Notes under the pieces: model-generated
Database searches by the model: none
What the model was told of the DNA's origin: nothing
What the model saw: the letters and a program-made list of their open reading frames with translations, nothing else
NCBI GenBank assembly: GCA_025963815.1
Contig: JAOQAA010000424.1
Span: 1-13,342, forward strand
Reading direction: 5' to 3'
Length of the DNA stretch: 13,342 nucleotides
Source: Capsulimonas sp.
Lineage (GTDB): Bacteria > Armatimonadota > Armatimonadia > Armatimonadales > Capsulimonadaceae
Part shown: positions 1 to 5,361 of the stretch, one piece after another
How the letters are laid out: each line of letters opens with the position of its first letter
How positions within the stretch are numbered: the stretch's first letter is position 1
Translations under genes and position numbers: made by a program

Positions 1-654
1 GTCTGGCCGGTTATCGCAGTAGGTAATGTCGTGGTCGGAGCCGGGAACGACGCCGTCCAGCTTCAAGAAATCGACGCCCCAGGAGGCAAATTGGTTGATG
101 ACGGAGTTGATGTATTCCTGCGCGCCCGGCTTGTTGAAGTCGATCTTGAGATGCCAGCTGCCGAAGGCGTCCCCTGTGGCGAGCGGCTGCGCCACGATGT
201 CCTGAACGTGATAAGGCGTGCCGTAAATCGGCGGATTGGCGCTGTAGACATCGCTCCCGATCCCGGGCACCCAGTAGATCCCCAGCTTTTGTCCGTTGCC
301 GTGGACGATGTTCGCGATCCAGGGGATGCCGTCGGGAAACGTGCTGGTGTTCGCCGCCGGACGTCCATAGCCGTCAAATCCCCCAGCCCAGCCCGAATCG
401 ATATTGAAGTAATTGTAGCCATAAGGCTGGAGCGTCGTCTTCAACTGGTTCGACTGCACCTGCATCTGCCACTGGGTCAGCCAGCTGTTTCCATACCCGG
501 AGATCGTCGTGGCCTGAAGGCTGAAACTGCTCCAGCCCATATAAGGCTTCTGAGCAATGGATTGGGCGTGAGTCGGAGTGATCAGAGTGAGCAGAACCGC
601 GCCAAAGGCGGCGGCGCACGCCATTGGGCGTGAGAGAACGGAAAGCTTCATCAT
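1..654 (-). CDS. Secreted GH27-type alpha-galactosidase-like glycoside hydrolase (partial, C-terminal part beyond the left edge)
   Basis: The 218 visible codons have no stop, so the gene continues past base 1. Residues 1-30 form a Sec signal peptide (basic start, hydrophobic core, THA|QS cleavage). The mature part begins a TIM barrel of the GH27/melibiase type: PYMGWSSF at 37-44, YNYFNIDSGW at 80-89 (equivalent of the family NIDDCW strand), KLGIYWVPG at 123-131 and FLKLDGV at 196-202, where D200 fits the catalytic nucleophile of the family KYD motif. Known members release terminal alpha-galactose (some alpha-N-acetylgalactosamine) by a retaining mechanism; the acid/base residue and any carbohydrate-binding domain lie outside the window. 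Two ATGs are adjacent (654 and 651). The first is chosen because GGAG lies 8 nt upstream. A consensus promoter and a LacI-type dyad lie upstream, suggesting induction by a sugar. Family call is firm, exact substrate is not. Confidence 0.85.
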   Translation of the reverse strand, partial: MMKLSVLSRPMACAAAFGAVLLTLITPTHAQSIAQKPYMGWSSFSLQATTISGYGNSWLTQWQMQVQSNQLKTTLQPYGYNYFNIDSGWAGGFDGYGRPAANTSTFPDGIPWIANIVHGNGQKLGIYWVPGIGSDVYSANPPIYGTPYHVQDIVAQPLATGDAFGSWHLKIDFNKPGAQEYINSVINQFASWGVDFLKLDGVVPGSDHDITYCDNRPD

Positions 655-695
655 CGAGCGATCTCCTTCTGTACTGCGATTGTCACAAAAAACAT

Positions 696-764
696 ATCGC
701 TATGAGCGCGCGGACGCTCCAACGGTGATAGCGATCAGAACAAATATTGCAAATAATGCAATAT
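696..764 (-). other. Structured 5' leader of the GH27 gene: two inverted repeats
   Basis: Between the predicted transcription start (about 789) and the ATG at 654 lie two inverted repeats. ATATTGCA (744-751) and TGCAATAT (757-764) are perfect 8-bp arms around a 5-nt loop. ATCGCTAT (696-703) and ATAGCGAT (728-735) are perfect 8-bp arms 24 nt apart. They could be RNA hairpins in the leader or further protein-binding sites. No known riboswitch was recognised. Confidence 0.4.
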
Positions 765-778
765 GAACATAATTACTA

Positions 779-792
779 TGTAACCGGTTTCA
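779..792 (-). promoter_or_regulatory. LacI-type operator of the GH27 gene
   Basis: TGTAACCGGTTTCA is a 14-bp dyad with a central CCGG and one mismatch between half-sites. This is the size and layout of LacI-family operators. It begins 3 nt downstream of the -10 box and covers the expected transcription start, where a bound repressor would block initiation. It matches a dyad near the repressor gene (3075-3088, read on the minus strand) at 12 of 14 positions. Confidence 0.6.
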
Positions 793-795
793 TGA

Positions 796-824
796 ATTAT
801 AAGCGATCGGAACGTACGTGTCAA
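796..824 (-). promoter_or_regulatory. Consensus sigma-70 promoter of the GH27 gene
   Basis: On the minus strand TTGACA (824-819) and TATAAT (801-796) are separated by exactly 17 bp, a full match to the sigma-70 consensus. The expected start is near 789, giving a leader of about 135 nt. It lies directly behind the terminator of the upstream pseudopilin gene, so the GH27 gene is likely its own transcription unit. Confidence 0.85.
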
Positions 825-838
825 GAACTATTTCCCGC

Positions 839-877
839 AAAAATGGCCCATCCCTATATTTGCGGGACGGGCCATTT
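839..877 (-). terminator. Rho-independent terminator of the pseudopilin gene
   Basis: Arms 864-877 and 841-854 pair over 14 positions with one mismatch (nine pairs AAATGGCCC/GGGCCATTT, then four TCCC/GGGA), around a 9-nt loop. On the minus strand the stem runs into TTTTT. It ends about 40 nt after the stop codon at 920. A second, overlapping inverted repeat (833-841 with 859-867) could form an alternative hairpin. Confidence 0.75.
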
Positions 878-919
878 CGACGCTGTCGATATCGGTCGGG
901 GAACGCCCCTCTTGAGTTC

Positions 920-1759
920 TTAAAGCTGGCTGAAGGTGAGAGCCGCCTTGCTGACGCCATCGCACAGGACCATGCTGTTCGTTCCCGCCGCCGTCACGTT
1001 GGGTCGGCTCGCTGCGGTGTTCGGATCGGGCGCCGTTAGACCGCCAGAGACAGCGTTGGGCTTGAGCCACTTGACATGGCCGTCCAGAGCTGCGTAGTTC
1101 GCGCCGTCGGTGTGGACACCCAGAGTTCCAGACCAGTTGGCGATATCATAGCCGTCGATCTTGCCCGTCGCGTACACTGCGGTGCAATTATCCGAGTCGA
1201 GACCACCGCCACTATTGCAGCCGCCATAGCCCTTGGCTCCATCCCCGATGGCGCTCTGCTGCTCTCGCGGGTTCGTTACGTCCAGGTTCCCCTGCTTCTG
1301 AATTTCGAACAATAGAACCGTACTTGCCGGCGCTGTTTGCGCCGCCAAAGCGGTGCTGCCAGCACGGGTAAAGAAGTTTCCCTGGTAACCGTTCTGAGCA
1401 TTGTCCACATATGGCGACAACACGTTAACGTTTAGGCCGTAAGAGGTCTTCGTATAGTTGGAGCCAGGGTTAGTCGAATCATCGGGGCATCCATAGACCC
1501 CCTTGCTCTTGACATAAGGATAGACCTCGCCAGCCCAGCCGCCACCCCAAATGGTGTTGGTCGTGGGCATGGATTCGTCGTTGTCCTGATTGTACTGGAG
1601 CAAGCCCAGCGCCAGCTGCTTCATGTTGGAGGCGCAGGAAATCTGGCGGGCCTTTTCACGGGCTTTGGCGAAGACGGGGAAGAGGATAGCAGCGAGAATC
1701 GCGATAATTGCGATAACAACGAGCAATTCGATTAATGTAAAACCATTGCGCTTGGACAT
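920..1759 (-). CDS. DUF1559-type prepilin-like (type II pseudopilin) protein with H-X9-DG motif
   Basis: A 279-residue protein with a type IV prepilin N-terminus: short basic leader MSKRNG, cleavage before F7, the FTLIE motif with the +5 glutamate at E11, and a hydrophobic helix to about residue 30. The rest is the soluble DUF1559 region with an exact H-X9-DG motif (H216 to D226-G227) that defines the prepilin-processing-associated family. Such proteins are highly multiplied in Planctomycetes, Verrucomicrobia and Armatimonadota and are thought to be handled by a type II secretion or pilus-like apparatus; the role of individual members is unknown. The start is the ATG at 1759, which puts the leader peptide at normal length and has AAGGG 8 nt upstream; the TTG at 1789 would give an atypical leader. 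It lies between a LacI-type repressor and a secreted glycosidase, so a role in presenting or secreting glycan-active proteins is possible but unproven. Confidence 0.9.
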   Translation of the reverse strand: MSKRNGFTLIELLVVIAIIAILAAILFPVFAKAREKARQISCASNMKQLALGLLQYNQDNDESMPTTNTIWGGGWAGEVYPYVKSKGVYGCPDDSTNPGSNYTKTSYGLNVNVLSPYVDNAQNGYQGNFFTRAGSTALAAQTAPASTVLLFEIQKQGNLDVTNPREQQSAIGDGAKGYGGCNSGGGLDSDNCTAVYATGKIDGYDIANWSGTLGVHTDGANYAALDGHVKWLKPNAVSGGLTAPDPNTAASRPNVTAAGTNSMVLCDGVSKAALTFSQL

Positions 1760-1926
1760 GATGGTAACCCTTCTTCGTAAATATAACAACGGGTCGCGAT
1801 GCGGCCAGTTTTCGCTCCGCCCTTAAGCAGAGCCTTCGTTCCACGCCCTCAAACCGGCACGTTCCAGTTCGAGGGCGGCTTGATCGGCGGCAAGCCGTCA
1901 AATCCCGTTCTCGCAAGTAAAATTGC

Positions 1927-1940
1927 TATTGGCGCCAATA
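1927..1940 (-). promoter_or_regulatory. Perfect 14-bp dyad upstream of the pseudopilin gene, possible operator
   Basis: TATTGGCGCCAATA is fully self-complementary. It starts 11 nt downstream of a candidate -10 box and would cover the first transcribed bases. The length and C/G centre fit LacI-type operators, but the outer bases (TATTG) differ from the TGTAA sites nearby, so another regulator may bind. Confidence 0.4.
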
Positions 1941-1951
1941 CCACTGTAGAT

Positions 1952-1980
1952 ATTATCAGTAAGCTCACTCGGAACGTTAA
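1952..1980 (-). promoter_or_regulatory. Candidate promoter of the pseudopilin gene
   Basis: On the minus strand TTAACG (1980-1975) and GATAAT (1957-1952) are spaced by 17 bp, with 4/6 and 5/6 matches to consensus. It would leave a leader of about 185 nt before the ATG at 1759. No convincing terminator separates it from the repressor gene upstream, so read-through from that gene is also possible. Confidence 0.4.
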
Positions 1981-2014
1981 TAATCGATAGTAACACAAAC
2001 CCCTTTGAAAACCA

Positions 2015-3022
2015 TCAAAAGTCTCCGGTGGACGATCCGCGGATTTCCAATTTCGCCGTCAAAGTCATTTGCTGGACCGGAATATCCGGATCTTTGATGC
2101 GCCGCGCCAGGAATGTCCAGGCGACAGCGCACATCTCCTCGACAGGCTGCACGACAGTTGTCAACGGCGGATAAAAATCCGCGCTGTCGTCGATCCCATC
2201 GCAGCCCACCAGCTTGACGTCTCGACCAGGAATCAATCCGACTTCACGCAGCGCCCGGGAGGCCGCGATTGTCATATTGTCGTTGAAGCAGAACAGTGCA
2301 TCCGGGGCGCCGTGCAGCGCGATATGAGACTTCAGCACCGGACCGACGGCGGCGCGCACTTCATTTTCGGTAACAATGAACTCCGGCTCGAGTCCCAGCT
2401 GCTCAATCGCGGTTTCATATCCCCGCAAACGGGCGTCGTCCGCGGAGCGGAACCATTCAAACCAGTTCGGAACGAGATACGCGATGCGCCGGCATCCAAC
2501 GCTGTGCAGATGACGCACAGCCGCCGCCGACATTGGAGCGAAGTCTACATAAACATGGTCGACATTCTCCAGCACATAAGCCCCAATACTCACCAGTGGT
2601 TTGCCGCCAAGCAGACTGTTCGACAGCCCGGGAACGTCTCCGCGCGGCAAGTCTACGGCGATCACCCCGTCCACCGGCCAGGAAATGATCCGGGACGTAT
2701 CCAGCGCCCCGTCGACGCGAAACTTGAAGTCGCTGATCGTCAGATCGTAGTCGTTCTTCATGATTTCGTCGCGCATGCAGTAAACGACCTGGGACGAATG
2801 CGGAGCGCGCAGGTTCACGGACCAAAGGGCGACCGTCTTCGTCCGACCCGTCGCGAGCGCCTTCGCCGCAAGATTCGGCGTATATCCGATCTCCGCCGCA
2901 ATACGCAGAACACGTTCCCGTGTTTCCCGCGCAACCGGAGCGTCCACCCCATTCAGCACACGTGACGCCGTCGCGTCCGAAACGCCCGCCCGTTCAGCCA
3001 CACACCGTAATGAAACTCGCAA
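2015..3022 (-). CDS. LacI/GalR-family transcriptional repressor
   Basis: A 335-residue protein of normal LacI length. The N-terminal helix-turn-helix spans residues 3-25, with VSDATASRVLNG as turn and recognition helix; two positions differ from the usual pattern (C7 for Asp, A19 for Val). The hinge helix follows at about 48-60 and carries L56, the leucine that in this family inserts into the minor groove. Residues from about 65 form the periplasmic-binding-protein-like effector domain, with FNDNMTIAASRALREVG and the CDGIDD and TTVVQP segments near the C-terminus. The start is taken as TTG at 3022: GGAGG stands 5 nt upstream and the protein then begins MRVSL, as in relatives; the TTG at 3037 would swallow that ribosome site. 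It likely binds a sugar and represses its own gene and neighbouring glycosidase genes. The effector cannot be read from sequence. Confidence 0.93.
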   Translation of the reverse strand: MRVSLRCVAERAGVSDATASRVLNGVDAPVARETRERVLRIAAEIGYTPNLAAKALATGRTKTVALWSVNLRAPHSSQVVYCMRDEIMKNDYDLTISDFKFRVDGALDTSRIISWPVDGVIAVDLPRGDVPGLSNSLLGGKPLVSIGAYVLENVDHVYVDFAPMSAAAVRHLHSVGCRRIAYLVPNWFEWFRSADDARLRGYETAIEQLGLEPEFIVTENEVRAAVGPVLKSHIALHGAPDALFCFNDNMTIAASRALREVGLIPGRDVKLVGCDGIDDSADFYPPLTTVVQPVEEMCAVAWTFLARRIKDPDIPVQQMTLTAKLEIRGSSTGDF

Positions 3023-3043
3023 TCGAACCTCCGACAATCTCGA

Positions 3044-3057
3044 TGTAGGCGCTTACA
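3044..3057 (-). promoter_or_regulatory. LacI-type operator 2 in the repressor leader
   Basis: TGTAGGCGCTTACA (plus strand) is a 14-bp dyad with one half-site mismatch around GCGC. It lies about 40-50 nt downstream of the predicted transcription start and just before the repressor ribosome site. Its centre is 31 bp from that of the dyad at 3075-3088, close to three helical turns, so both sites face the same side of the DNA. Confidence 0.6.
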
Positions 3058-3074
3058 TATTATGAAAAGCTTTC

Positions 3075-3088
3075 TGAAAGCGCTTACA
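3075..3088 (-). promoter_or_regulatory. LacI-type operator 1 in the repressor leader
   Basis: TGAAAGCGCTTACA is a 14-bp dyad with one half-site mismatch, about 8-21 nt downstream of the predicted transcription start. AAGCGCTT is the classic core of LacI-family operators. It implies autoregulation. Read on the minus strand it differs from the GH27 operator only by swapping the two central flanking bases (GCGC for CCGG). Confidence 0.65.
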
Positions 3089-3101
3089 TTTCACACTTGG
3101 T

Positions 3102-3130
3102 ATTCTATCACTCACCCTCGCGTCTGTCAA
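3102..3130 (-). promoter_or_regulatory. Consensus sigma-70 promoter of the repressor gene
   Basis: On the minus strand TTGACA (3130-3125) and TAGAAT (3107-3102) have a 17-bp spacer. The expected start is near 3095, about 73 nt before the TTG start codon. TGTAAGCCC overlaps the upstream edge of the -35 box and resembles half of the operators downstream. Confidence 0.8.
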
Positions 3131-3218
3131 GGGCTTACAGAAAATAGTTTCAAAATCGCTGTTTCTTACAGAAATTCTAGATGAGGAATGAAAGTGGACA
3201 CGCCTACATGAACGAAGA

Positions 3219-3257
3219 ACACCCACACGCAGGCGAAATTCGCTGGCGTGTGGGTGT
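3219..3257 (-). terminator. Hairpin terminator after the spherulin-4-like gene
   Basis: ACACCCACACGC (3219-3230) pairs perfectly with GCGTGTGGGTGT (3246-3257), and GCGAA/TTCGC extends the stem after a two-base mismatch. On the minus strand the stem is followed by TCTTCGTT, a modest T-rich tract. It begins 23 nt after the stop codon, which fits a terminator despite the imperfect tail. Confidence 0.7.
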
Positions 3258-3280
3258 CTTGCAAGAAGCTAGCAATGGGA

Positions 3281-4234
3281 CTAGCTGTGGCTCGCGATGT
3301 AGCTCACTTCGGACGTAAAGTAGGGGGGAAGCGTGCCCCAGATATTACTCGTGGGACTAAGAACCTGATCCGTCGTATAGAAATACTGGTACCCGTGGCT
3401 GATGGACTGATCGATCGCACCGTTGAGGTCACTGGAGTTGCCGTGGATCAGCGCCAGCTGCGCATAGCTTTGAGTGTTGATATCCTGGTTCAACCCAGAC
3501 CAGTCGTTAGTCGGCGAATTCGCGGCGGTCGAGTAATTCTGCTCAAAGCTGCACGTCACGTCCACAAGACTGGCGTATTCACGCTGATTGGAGTAAAACC
3601 AGCCGCCGGCGTTGCCAACAATCTTCAACTGTGGGTAAGTGGAGCGGATCCAGCTGGTCAATTGGCTATAGTATCCCCCAGCGGGATGAACGGGATTGCC
3701 GTTGAACGAACCATCGGGGTTCGCGAAAGATCGGTCCGTAGGCGCTAAGCTTTCTCCGTTTGGGTAGGTCGCGGATGAACCGCTTGGCCCCGCAATCTCA
3801 TACCGGGGATAGAATTCGTCGATCCAAATCCCGTCGAGATTACTGTAACCATTCACCCAGGCGGTGATATCCGCTTTCACATCCGCGAGCGGCCGATATG
3901 TGGTTCCAGTCGGCGTTTCCAGAGCATGGATATATCCGATAATCTTGCCGCCGTTCGTGCGGATCGGATTGAACCGGGTCGCGGCCGTGGCCCAATCGGC
4001 GGCGTTCGAGAAAGGTCCATTGTTGGCGCTGTTGACGGTCACCCAGTAATCCTTGTATTTGGTGCTGGAGCCGTTGGCCATAATGGCCGCATCCTCGGCG
4101 AGGACTTGCCAGGAGGTCGTATCCGTGAGAGGCAGATAGGCGGGAATGATCATTCCCGCGGCGAATGTCGCCGGCTTCGCGCTTCCAATTAGCAAGGCGG
4201 CTGCGCCGAGCATCAGAACGTTCTTCAGTTTCAT
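3281..4234 (-). CDS. Secreted spherulin-4-like (GH135-related) glycosidase
   Basis: A 317-residue protein with a Sec signal peptide (residues 1 to about 26: MKLKNV, hydrophobic core, ATFAA|G). The mature protein has the order of elements of the spherulin-4 family, related to the fungal Sph3 GH135 glycosidases that cut galactosaminogalactan: IIPAYLP at 29-35, WVTVNSANNGP near 64-74 (equivalent of the family NP-x-x-GP strand), GGKIIGYIHA at 95-104, and DGIWIDEF at 134-141, whose D139 and E140 are the likely catalytic acids. Bacterial members are mostly uncharacterised; a secreted polysaccharide hydrolase is inferred. The ATG at 4234 has AGGAGAAGG just upstream. A consensus promoter with a 46-bp palindrome controls it and a hairpin follows it, so it is probably monocistronic. 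The family call rests on motif recognition rather than a search. Confidence 0.75.
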   Translation of the reverse strand: MKLKNVLMLGAAALLIGSAKPATFAAGMIIPAYLPLTDTTSWQVLAEDAAIMANGSSTKYKDYWVTVNSANNGPFSNAADWATAATRFNPIRTNGGKIIGYIHALETPTGTTYRPLADVKADITAWVNGYSNLDGIWIDEFYPRYEIAGPSGSSATYPNGESLAPTDRSFANPDGSFNGNPVHPAGGYYSQLTSWIRSTYPQLKIVGNAGGWFYSNQREYASLVDVTCSFEQNYSTAANSPTNDWSGLNQDINTQSYAQLALIHGNSSDLNGAIDQSISHGYQYFYTTDQVLSPTSNIWGTLPPYFTSEVSYIASHS

Positions 4235-4330
4235 GTTCCTTCTCCTTTGTCTTTCAAGCGGAGTTTGATCATCTGAATGCGCTGATTATCCCGCGCTGAG
4301 TTTGTTCGTCCAAGTCGGGTCGAGACAATC

Positions 4331-4376
4331 AGCGCCGTTCGTAAAAGTTTGCGCGCAAAAGTTTACGAACGGCGCT
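4331..4376 (-). promoter_or_regulatory. 46-bp palindrome over the transcription start: tandem operators or leader hairpin
   Basis: The two 23-bp halves (4331-4353 and 4354-4376) are complementary at 21 positions; only two pairs mismatch. Inside, CGTAAAAGTTTGCG (4340-4353) and CGCAAAAGTTTACG (4354-4367) are direct repeats of a 14-bp quasi-dyad CGYAAAAGTTTRCG, the size of a LacI-family site, standing head to tail. The element touches the -10 box and includes the expected start near 4370, so it is well placed as a repressor site. If transcribed it would form a strong hairpin at the extreme 5' end. There is no T-run, so it is not a terminator. Confidence 0.65.
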
Positions 4377-4405
4377 AGTATAGCACAGCGACCCCGCCGT
4401 GTCAA
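4377..4405 (-). promoter_or_regulatory. Consensus sigma-70 promoter of the spherulin-4-like gene
   Basis: On the minus strand TTGACA (4405-4400) and TATACT (4382-4377) are spaced by 17 bp. The DNA just upstream (about 4408-4438) is almost pure A/T with A-tracts, like an UP element. The leader would be about 136 nt. The 46-bp palindrome begins at the base after the -10 box. Confidence 0.85.
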
Positions 4406-4470
4406 CCTTTATTATGTTATTTTTATAATGTTTTTTAAGCAGTAAACAAACATATTAATCGAATATAAAC

Positions 4471-4860
4471 TTATCTTTTAGCGGCTTTATCCCACTCGTC
4501 AAACACTTCTTTGGCGGCGTGCAGGCCATTGATCGCCGCTGGAAAGCCGGCGTATGGCGCGACCTGCATCAGGATTTCCACGATCTCCACCCGTGTCACC
4601 CCGACATTCAGCGCGCCATGAATATGCGCTTTCAGCTCGCGCGGCGAATAGCCGATTGTTGCGAGCGAAGAGATAATCACCATCTCACGCTGGCGCGGCT
4701 CCAAGCCCGGGCGGGCGTAAATATCGCCAAAGGCAAATTCCCGGATTAGGCGCGGCAGGTCCGGGGCTGTCTCCGCCACATCGGCGAGCAGGCTGTCTCC
4801 AAAGTCTTTATAAACGCGCTCCACGATCTCCGCACCGCGCTCATAACGGTCATCACTCAT
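4471..4860 (-). CDS. Carboxymuconolactone decarboxylase (CMD) family protein
   Basis: A 129-residue all-helical protein of normal length for the PcaC-like CMD family. The core is REMVIISSLATIG (58-70), LKAHIHGALNVG (77-88) and EILMQVAPYAGFPAAING (95-112), the conserved helices of gamma-carboxymuconolactone decarboxylase. The family includes true decarboxylases of aromatic catabolism and AhpD-like peroxidase partners; this protein lacks the CxxC of AhpD, which argues against a thiol-peroxidase role. No other beta-ketoadipate genes are nearby, so the substrate is open. The start is placed at the ATG at 4860, which has GGAG 9 nt upstream; the ATG at 4875 would include that ribosome site in the coding region. 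It is divergent from the plus-strand pair starting at 5051, and no clear terminator lies between it and the spherulin promoter. Confidence 0.85.
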   Translation of the reverse strand: MSDDRYERGAEIVERVYKDFGDSLLADVAETAPDLPRLIREFAFGDIYARPGLEPRQREMVIISSLATIGYSPRELKAHIHGALNVGVTRVEIVEILMQVAPYAGFPAAINGLHAAKEVFDEWDKAAKR

Positions 4861-4960
4861 AGTTTTCTTCTCCATAATTACAATTTTCGAGTTTTTAAAG
4901 CATTAACTCTCATGTGGTGAGAAATTTGGAAGTTCGCACGCCAGCGAAATTCGTTTCTCC

Positions 4961-4989
4961 TTGCGCGTCTTACGCCGATATGAGACAAT
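4961..4989 (+). promoter_or_regulatory. Weak candidate promoter of the 5051-6468 gene pair
   Basis: TTGCGC and GACAAT are spaced by 17 bp (3/6 and 4/6 matches). It is the best sigma-70-like arrangement in the divergent intergenic region, about 60 nt before the ATG at 5051, but much weaker than the promoters on the left of the window. Confidence 0.3.
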
Positions 4990-5050
4990 AAGTCCAGGCA
5001 AAACACTTGCCGGCAAGACTTGGTCTAATGAGTTTAGGAGGCGCACCAAA

Positions 5051-5350
5051 ATGATGTGGCGACATGGCGATATTATGATTGCAGCGGTGGAAGAGATCCC
5101 AGCCGGGGCGGAAACAAAACCGGGAACGACGCTGGCGCATGGCGAAATGACCGGGCACAGCCACCGGATCGAAGCTCCGGGAACGGCGGAGATTTACGAG
5201 CGCAACGGAAACCTTTATGTGCGTGTCCTGGCGCCGAAGGCGCGGGTCGTGCATGAAGAGCATAAGCCGATTACCCTGCCGCGCGGCGATTATCGGTTCT
5301 GGTATCAGCGCGAGTATACCCCGCAAGCCATCCGACGGATCGTCGATTAA
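5051..5350 (+). CDS. Small histidine-rich conserved protein of unknown function, partner of the DUF6745/LRR gene
   Basis: A 99-residue soluble protein with no signal peptide or membrane segment. It has a patterned set of histidines: LAHGEMTGHSHRI (28-40) and VVHEEHKPI (66-74), followed by a QREYTP segment near the C-terminus. From memory, similar about 100-aa proteins with the GE-TGH-HRI and HEEH motifs occur in actinobacteria and other phyla, often next to leucine-rich-repeat genes; no activity is known to me. The spaced His and Glu residues suggest a metal site or a small hydrolase-like fold, but this is a guess. The start is the first of two adjacent ATGs (5051, 5054), with GGAGG at 5037-5041; an open extension to 4961 has no ribosome site. 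It is followed after 11 nt by the LRR gene, so the two are almost certainly co-transcribed. Confidence 0.8.
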   Translation: MMWRHGDIMIAAVEEIPAGAETKPGTTLAHGEMTGHSHRIEAPGTAEIYERNGNLYVRVLAPKARVVHEEHKPITLPRGDYRFWYQREYTPQAIRRIVD

Positions 5351-5361
5351 GGAGAAGCGCC

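Noticed and set aside
2069..2965. 298-codon open frame on the plus strand
   Set aside because: It is exactly antisense to the LacI-family gene, whose protein matches its family along the full length; the antisense product has no recognisable domain.
4331..4376. Palindrome as a terminator of the CMD-family gene
   Set aside because: No T-run follows on the minus strand, and it lies downstream of the consensus promoter of the next gene, where it would stop that gene's own transcript.
4961..5050. Upstream extension of the small histidine-rich protein
   Set aside because: The extension begins without a ribosome site and contains GGAGG at 5037-5041, which correctly serves the ATG at 5051.
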